This document shows positions 59,703 through 64,000 of a DNA stretch of 64,000 nucleotides, piece after piece (the first letter of the stretch is position 1; every line of letters starts with the position of its first letter). The DNA is from Chryseosolibacter sp964493505 (GTDB taxonomy: Bacteria; Bacteroidota; Bacteroidia; Cytophagales; Cyclobacteriaceae): contig CAZBNP010000001.1 in the NCBI GenBank assembly GCA_964493505.1, positions 124,001 through 188,000 on the forward strand, in the 5' to 3' direction. The position numbers were made by a program, and so were the translations under genes. The notes under the pieces were generated by a model. The model was given only the letters and a program-made list of their open reading frames with translations. It did not search any database and had not been told where the DNA came from.

Positions 59703-61505
59703 ATGACGACGTCATCGGAAACAAACCACGCGATCAGGGGTGGAGAATTTTTGGTCAGGGAAACCAGTGCCCAGGAGATCTTTATTCCCGAACAATTCAA
59801 CGAGGAGCAAAAGATGATTGAGCAGCAGTGCAAGGACTTTCTCGAGAAGGAAGTTTTTCCGAGGCTTGATGAGATCGACTCTATGAAAGATCCGGGTCTC
59901 ATGCCCTCTTTGCTGGATAGTGCAGGACAACTGGGCTTGCTGGGTACTTCAGTGCCGCCGGAATACGGTGGCTTTGGCATGGACTTCAACACGACGATGC
60001 TGGTGGCCGAGGTGATTGGTGGCGGCCACTCGGTAGCGGTGGCGCTGTCGGCGCATACCGGTATAGGCACGTTGCCTATTCTCTACTACGGCAATGATCA
60101 GCAGAAGGAGAAGTACCTGCCAAAGCTGGCGACAGGCGAATGGAAAGCGGCCTACTGTCTTACGGAGCCGGATTCAGGATCGGATGCTAACAGCGGGAAA
60201 ACCAAAGCGACTCCTTCGCCGGATGGAAAGCACTACCTCATCACCGGCCAGAAGATGTGGATTACGAATGGCGGCTTCGCGGATATTTTCATTGTCTTTG
60301 CCAAGATCGACGACGACAAAAACCTCAGCGCGTTTATTGTCGAAAAATCCTTCGGCGGCATCACGATGAATGAGGAGGAACGCAAGATGGGTATCAAAGG
60401 GTCTTCGACGCGTCAGATTTTTTTCAATGAATGTAAAGTTCCCGCTGAGAATATGTTGTCGGAGCGTGAGAACGGTTTCAAGATCGCGCTGAATATCCTT
60501 AACATCGGAAGGATCAAACTGGCGGTGGCTGCTGTTGGAGGAAGCAAGAAGACTATTTCAACGGCGGTGAATTACGCGCGCGAGCGAAAGCAATTCGGAA
60601 CCGCCATTTCGAACTTTGGGGCAATCAAACATAAAGTCGCAGAGATGGTTGTGCGTGCTTACGCAAGCGAAGCAGCGTGCTACCGCGCGGGACAAAACAT
60701 CGACGATGCCTACGATACACTGGTTGCGTCCGGAACGGATAGCGGGAAAGCCAGACTTAAATCGCTCGAAGATTTCGCGATTGAATGTGCTATTATGAAA
60801 GTGCATAGTTCGGAAGTGCTGGACTTCGCGGTGGACGAGGGTGTGCAGATCTACGGTGGAATGGGATTCTCGGCTGAAGGACCCATGGACCGTGCTTACC
60901 GCGACGCGCGCATCAACCGCATTTTTGAAGGAACAAATGAGATCAACCGCCTGTTGACGATCGACTTGCTGATCAAACGCGCGATGAAGGGACTCGTTGA
61001 TCTGATGACGCCGGCAGTGGCTGTGCAAAAAGAATTGATGGCGATTCCCGACCTGGGCGCCGCTGAGGAATCAGGCTTCTTCGCGAAAGAGAAGAAGGTG
61101 CTGGCAAATTTGAAAAAGGCAGGTCTGTTGATCGCCGGAGCAGCGGTTCAGAAGTTTATGACGAAGCTGTCTGAAGAGCAAGAGACTATCATGTGCCTCG
61201 CAGACATGTTAATCGAGATCTATGTCGCTGAATCGGTGTTGTTGAGGGTTGAGAAGCTCGCGGGAATACGGGGAGAAAGTAACGTGGAGATCGAGAAGGA
61301 AATGGCTATGATCTATCTCCATCACGCCACCGATACCATAGCGGGTGCGGGGAAACAGGCAATCTATGGTTTCGCCGAAGGCGACGAGCTGCGCATGATG
61401 TTACTCGGGCTGAAAAGGTTCACCCGGATCGATCCGTATAATCTCAAGAACGCGAGACGGAAAGTAGCGGATCACGTCATCGCCAGAGGCGAATACCCGT
61501 TCTAG
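59703..61505 (+). CDS. Acyl-CoA dehydrogenase, long (VLCAD-type) form
   Basis: 600 residues, longer than the usual ~380-residue family, with a C-terminal extension of ~180 residues as in VLCAD/ACAD9-type proteins. Markers: EQCKDFLEKEVFPRLDEI, SVPPEYGGFGMDFNTTM, CLTEPDSGSDANSGKT, MWITNGGFADIF, and RINRIFEGTNEINRLLT with the catalytic Glu. First step of beta-oxidation, FAD-dependent. It shares the CTAG end with the next gene: its stop TAG and that of the minus-strand gene overlap. Confidence 0.94.
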   Translation: MTTSSETNHAIRGGEFLVRETSAQEIFIPEQFNEEQKMIEQQCKDFLEKEVFPRLDEIDSMKDPGLMPSLLDSAGQLGLLGTSVPPEYGGFGMDFNTTMLVAEVIGGGHSVAVALSAHTGIGTLPILYYGNDQQKEKYLPKLATGEWKAAYCLTEPDSGSDANSGKTKATPSPDGKHYLITGQKMWITNGGFADIFIVFAKIDDDKNLSAFIVEKSFGGITMNEEERKMGIKGSSTRQIFFNECKVPAENMLSERENGFKIALNILNIGRIKLAVAAVGGSKKTISTAVNYARERKQFGTAISNFGAIKHKVAEMVVRAYASEAACYRAGQNIDDAYDTLVASGTDSGKARLKSLEDFAIECAIMKVHSSEVLDFAVDEGVQIYGGMGFSAEGPMDRAYRDARINRIFEGTNEINRLLTIDLLIKRAMKGLVDLMTPAVAVQKELMAIPDLGAAEESGFFAKEKKVLANLKKAGLLIAGAAVQKFMTKLSEEQETIMCLADMLIEIYVAESVLLRVEKLAGIRGESNVEIEKEMAMIYLHHATDTIAGAGKQAIYGFAEGDELRMMLLGLKRFTRIDPYNLKNARRKVADHVIARGEYPF

Positions 61506-61888
61506 GCTGTTGGGTGCCGGTTGTACATGACAGGGTTAAGAAAGTACCTGGTGTAGACAGGGTAACGTCTGATCTCTTGTATTCTCGGAGGGTGGTTTCT
61601 TGAAAAGACGATGCGGTAGTAGAACTCATATCCTTTCTCTACCTGGATGTCTCTTTTGACGATATAGTAGACGTTGTCATGGGGATTCAAGACCTTGACT
61701 TTCACATGGAACAATCCGGGCTTGCTCTTAATCCTGACAAAGTTGCCAGGCGCTTTGTTGTAGAGTTTTCCGTTTACATAAACCTGCATGGTTGAGTTCT
61801 TCTCAGTCTGGATTGCAATTCCGGAAATGTAAGCTTCGGCGGTGAACCCGATAACAGATAGCAGCGCCCCTAATATCAACGTTCTCAT
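61502..61888 (-). CDS. Small secreted protein of unknown function
   Basis: 128 residues with a signal peptide (MRTLILGALLSVIGFTAEAY). The mature part is beta-rich (STMQVYVNGKLYNKAPGNFVRIKS, GLFHVKVKVLNPHDNVYYIVKRD) and ends in a His/Pro/Tyr-rich tail. It resembles the beginnings of DUF4476-type envelope proteins, but I would not assign it. It ends in the same CTAG as the acyl-CoA dehydrogenase gene, head to tail. Confidence 0.75.
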   Translation of the reverse strand: MRTLILGALLSVIGFTAEAYISGIAIQTEKNSTMQVYVNGKLYNKAPGNFVRIKSKPGLFHVKVKVLNPHDNVYYIVKRDIQVEKGYEFYYRIVFSRNHPPRIQEIRRYPVYTRYFLNPVMYNRHPTA

Positions 61889-62002
61889 GTTTCCCTTCGG
61901 TTCTGTTAGTGTAACGTAAAAGGGACAAGGTCCGTGCCAGAAATGACTATGGATTTTTCACGGACGGACCAGCGGCTGGTGGCGTAGGCCGTAAGGGACT
62001 AC

Positions 62003-62920
62003 CTAAAAAGAGGTGATCGTCGGGTATGCGAGAGATGCTTTGTTTTCGCCGACGTCGAGGGTGGCGGTTCCTCCTTCGACCCACGCGTGATTCGGATTTT
62101 CATGTCCGGAAGGGAATGAGAAAGCCACAGGATAGTCATAGTCGCGCACGGCGTGACAGACAATTTCTTCAAGGGTATCGCCGAATGCGAGCTCCGGGTC
62201 TTTGAGGTCCGTCATGTGGCCGATGAGAAGGCCTGCCAGGTTCTTGAGTTTCCCCGCCCGCCTTAATTGGGTGAACATCCTGTCAACTTTATAGAAGTAT
62301 TCGTCTACTTCCTCTACGACGAGGATTTTGCTGTCGGTGTCGGGATCGGAGGAGGTACCGAGGGCGTCTGTGATGAGTGACAGGTTTCCCCCGACGACCT
62401 CGGCCGTTGCGCTACCGGGCCGGCTGGCTTTGCCCGGGCCGAAGCTGATTTGACAATCCCCATCGAAGAGCAGGCGGCGAAGGCTTTCAACAGATTTTTG
62501 TGCGTCTTCGCGGCCGAAGAAAACAGGCATTGTGCCGTGGATGCTGGCTATTCCGGCTTTGAGCAGGTGAAGGTGAAGCGCGGTGATGTCGCTGAAGCCC
62601 ACAATCCATTTGGGATTGCTTTTCAGGGGCCCGAGGTTGATGCTGTCAACAATTCGCGTGCTGCCGTATCCCCCGCGTGCGCAAAAGATCGCCTTTACGT
62701 CAGGATCGTCGATCATGCTCTGAAAGTCTGCGAGTCGCTGTTCGTCAGTTCCCGCGAGGTAGGAATGGCTATCCGAAAAGACATTGGGTGCGATACGGAC
62801 GTTCAGCCCCCATGACGTCAGCAATGTGGTTGCGGATACGAGTTGAATCTCCGGGAGTTTTTTTCCGGGCGCGACGATGCCGATGGCATCACCTGTTCTG
62901 AGTCCTGGCGAAAAAATCAT
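62003..62920 (-). CDS. ldcA: LD-carboxypeptidase (S66, LdcA-type)
   Basis: About 305 residues from the ATG at 62920 (MIFSPGLRTGDAIGIVAPG); the frame reaches 62950. The S66 signature is complete: GGYGSTRIVDSI with the nucleophile Ser, VVEEVDEYFYKVDRMF with the Glu, and the His in FPSGHENPNHAW. LdcA removes the terminal D-Ala from murein tetrapeptides during peptidoglycan recycling. It is normally cytosolic, and no signal peptide is seen. It follows ompH but faces the terminator on the minus strand. Confidence 0.92.
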   Translation of the reverse strand: MIFSPGLRTGDAIGIVAPGKKLPEIQLVSATTLLTSWGLNVRIAPNVFSDSHSYLAGTDEQRLADFQSMIDDPDVKAIFCARGGYGSTRIVDSINLGPLKSNPKWIVGFSDITALHLHLLKAGIASIHGTMPVFFGREDAQKSVESLRRLLFDGDCQISFGPGKASRPGSATAEVVGGNLSLITDALGTSSDPDTDSKILVVEEVDEYFYKVDRMFTQLRRAGKLKNLAGLLIGHMTDLKDPELAFGDTLEEIVCHAVRDYDYPVAFSFPSGHENPNHAWVEGGTATLDVGENKASLAYPTITSF

Positions 62921-62948
62921 GCTACAAGTTAAGCCGTGAGACGGGAAC

Positions 62949-62979
62949 AAAAAAAGGCCTTCTCTTGTGAGGGAAGGCC
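62949..62979 (-). terminator. Rho-independent terminator after ompH
   Basis: Stem GGCCTTC (62956-62962) and GAAGGCC (62973-62979), followed on the minus strand by a run of seven T (A-run 62949-62955), placed 25 bases after the ompH stop and before ldcA. Confidence 0.8.
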
Positions 62980-63003
62980 CGGTATTAAAGGATTTTCTGA
63001 TTC

Positions 63004-63546
63004 TCAGTTTGTGCCGGCTGGTTTCGGCGTTACTCCCAGTTTTTTCAGTACGAGGTCAGACACGTTGTTATCTTCATTGGCATAGAGAATAACATCAAGC
63101 CCTCCGATTTGCTGGCTGAGGATAAAAGTATAGTCGTTTTCTTTGGCAACATCTTCGATCGCTTTTCCAACCTTTTGATAGACCGGATCCATCAATTGAT
63201 TTCGTTTGTTGTCGATCGTAAGCTGTGCATCCTGCTGGAGTTTCTGTAGATTTTCCTGTAGCTGCTGAAGTTCGCGTTCCGTATTCTGGCGAACCGCATC
63301 GAGCATGGTATTGATGTTTGCCTGATAGTCTGCAAGCTTTTTCTGGAACTCCTGATATTTGGTATCGATCTGATTTTTCAGTTGAGTTTGAGTCGACTGA
63401 AGTTCGGTCTCGATCTGTTTTGATTCAGGCATCTGCGTGAATATATAGTCGACGTCAGCGAAGCCGATCTTGGACGATGTAGGTGCTTGCGCCTGCGTAG
63501 CAATCGCTCCTGATACAAGCAAGAAAAGGAAGACAATTCGTTTCAT
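63004..63546 (-). CDS. OmpH/Skp family periplasmic chaperone
   Basis: 180 residues: signal peptide (MKRIVFLFLLVSGAIATQAQ), then a long helical coiled coil (IETELQSTQTQLKNQIDTKY and similar) that forms the tentacles of Skp, and the C-terminal strand AKENDYTFILSQQIG. Skp-type trimers hold unfolded outer-membrane proteins in the periplasm. A paralog is directly upstream, an arrangement usual for Bacteroidota next to bamA. Confidence 0.92.
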   Translation of the reverse strand: MKRIVFLFLLVSGAIATQAQAPTSSKIGFADVDYIFTQMPESKQIETELQSTQTQLKNQIDTKYQEFQKKLADYQANINTMLDAVRQNTERELQQLQENLQKLQQDAQLTIDNKRNQLMDPVYQKVGKAIEDVAKENDYTFILSQQIGGLDVILYANEDNNVSDLVLKKLGVTPKPAGTN

Positions 63547-63562
63547 TGGAGTTTATTCAAAT

Positions 63563-64000
63563 TTAGTTTTTAATCTTATCGTTAGGGTCACCTAATTCTA
63601 ATTCATCCAGTACAAAGTCCGTATAGTCAAATCTGGGGTCAGTGTATATCATTACAAGCTGCCCGGATTTATCGAATACGATGGCCAGGTTGTTCTGTTT
63701 CGCTACCTTATCCACTGCTTCCCAGACTTTGTCGAGGATCGGTTTCTTGAGTTCCTGTTCTTTCAGGAAATACAATCCTTCAAAACCGAATACCTTCCTC
63801 TGGTATTCCTTCGCTTCGGCTTCCTTCTTTTGAATTGTTGCCGTTCGCTCATTTTTCATTTCTTCCGTCAGAAGAACCTGTTCAGCCTGGAGAGCGCTGT
63901 ACATAGACGCTACTTCCTTTTGCATGTCGTCTACTTCCTTTGCCCAGGCTTGCGCCAGTTGAGCGATCTCATCCTGCGCCTTTTTGTATTCCGGCATTTT
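63563..64000 (-). CDS. OmpH/Skp family protein (N-terminus beyond window)
   Basis: At least 145 residues are visible; the start lies past the right edge. A helical coiled coil with a periodic EVDDMQKEVASMYSALQAEQVLL pattern and the C-terminal strand core ILDKVWEAVDKVAKQNNLAIVFDKSGQLVMIYTD, similar to the neighbouring OmpH. It ends 16 bases before the next ompH start. The upstream gene is probably bamA, outside the window. Confidence 0.85.
   Translation of the reverse strand, partial: KMPEYKKAQDEIAQLAQAWAKEVDDMQKEVASMYSALQAEQVLLTEEMKNERTATIQKKEAEAKEYQRKVFGFEGLYFLKEQELKKPILDKVWEAVDKVAKQNNLAIVFDKSGQLVMIYTDPRFDYTDFVLDELELGDPNDKIKN

Noticed and set aside
63558..63565. TAAATTTG (minus strand) as a promoter for the ompH gene at 63546
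   Set aside because: It would leave a leader of only about five bases and overlaps the end of the upstream ompH gene; a chance match is likely.
1..64000. tRNA, rRNA, transposase, integrase or riboswitch
   Set aside because: None was recognised on either strand by eye; T-loop-like strings such as the one near 37234 lie inside coding sequence without a cloverleaf.

Overview
The window looks like the chromosome of a gliding-clade Bacteroidota, most likely Cytophagales or a relative. Supporting evidence is the order mutY - ssb - gldE - gldD (1497-5008), a gldJ-type lipoprotein (43956-45179), OmpH/Skp tandem genes, Bacteroidota-type promoters (TTTG / TAnnTTTG), many lipoproteins, a TonB-dependent receptor, and a DksA-like protein with a histone-H1-like tail. 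No plasmid, phage, transposase, CRISPR array, rRNA or tRNA gene was seen. One run of 100 N (29307-29406) marks an assembly gap.

Layout. 1-5.9 kb: a tiny basic ribosomal-type protein, a TPR protein and HU on the minus strand; mutY, ssb, gldE, gldD and a downstream lipoprotein on the plus strand. 5.9-15.3 kb: a VOC protein, a DPP4-like peptidase, a YpdA-type reductase, a TonB receptor, a long-form IspH and an HtrA protease. 15.3-28.3 kb: mostly single secreted enzymes and lipoproteins (M20 amidohydrolase, paired paralogous secreted proteins, nitroreductase, metal-dependent hydrolase, TPR protein, lipid kinase) and a cell-wall pair (GH3 hexosaminidase plus PBP4-type carboxypeptidase). 28.3-31.4 kb: an RluB-type pseudouridine synthase with a long Arg-rich tandem-repeat N-terminus, scpB, and the H1-DksA fusion. 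31.6-43.1 kb: a TPR protein, an Ig-like lipoprotein, a methyltransferase, mnmG, ybeY, an anti-sigma-type ATPase and a DUF4175 protein, all on the minus strand. 43.2-54.9 kb: comF, gldJ, mfd, a THUMP-like methyltransferase, a BaiN-type flavoprotein, an RHS remnant, asd and a lamin-tail protein. 55.0-61.5 kb: a MarR regulator followed by a fatty-acid beta-oxidation operon into which a four-helix-bundle (IVP-type) cassette has been inserted. 61.5-64 kb: a small secreted protein, an LD-carboxypeptidase and two OmpH proteins.

The most interesting signal is non-coding. Two short intergenic regions carry DnaA-box-like sequences. 33491-33749 holds one exact TTATCCACA plus several one-mismatch boxes beside a very AT-rich tract with TAA/TAG triplets. 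38218-38323, upstream of mnmG (gidA), holds an exact TTATCCACA and two near-matches flanked by two perfect GTTCCACGTGGAAC palindromes, the core of the Pseudomonas-type parS site. Weaker parS-like sites lie at 36266 and 12870. I read this as a candidate, possibly bipartite, chromosome origin with its centromere, close to scpB, whose product works with SMC loaded at parS. dnaA, parA and parB are not in the window, so this stays an inference until GC skew and ParB/DnaA binding are examined.

Limits: all family calls are from reading the translated sequence by eye. No searches were run. Start codons were moved from the longest open frame where an internal ATG with a signal peptide or known family N-terminus fits better; these choices are stated.
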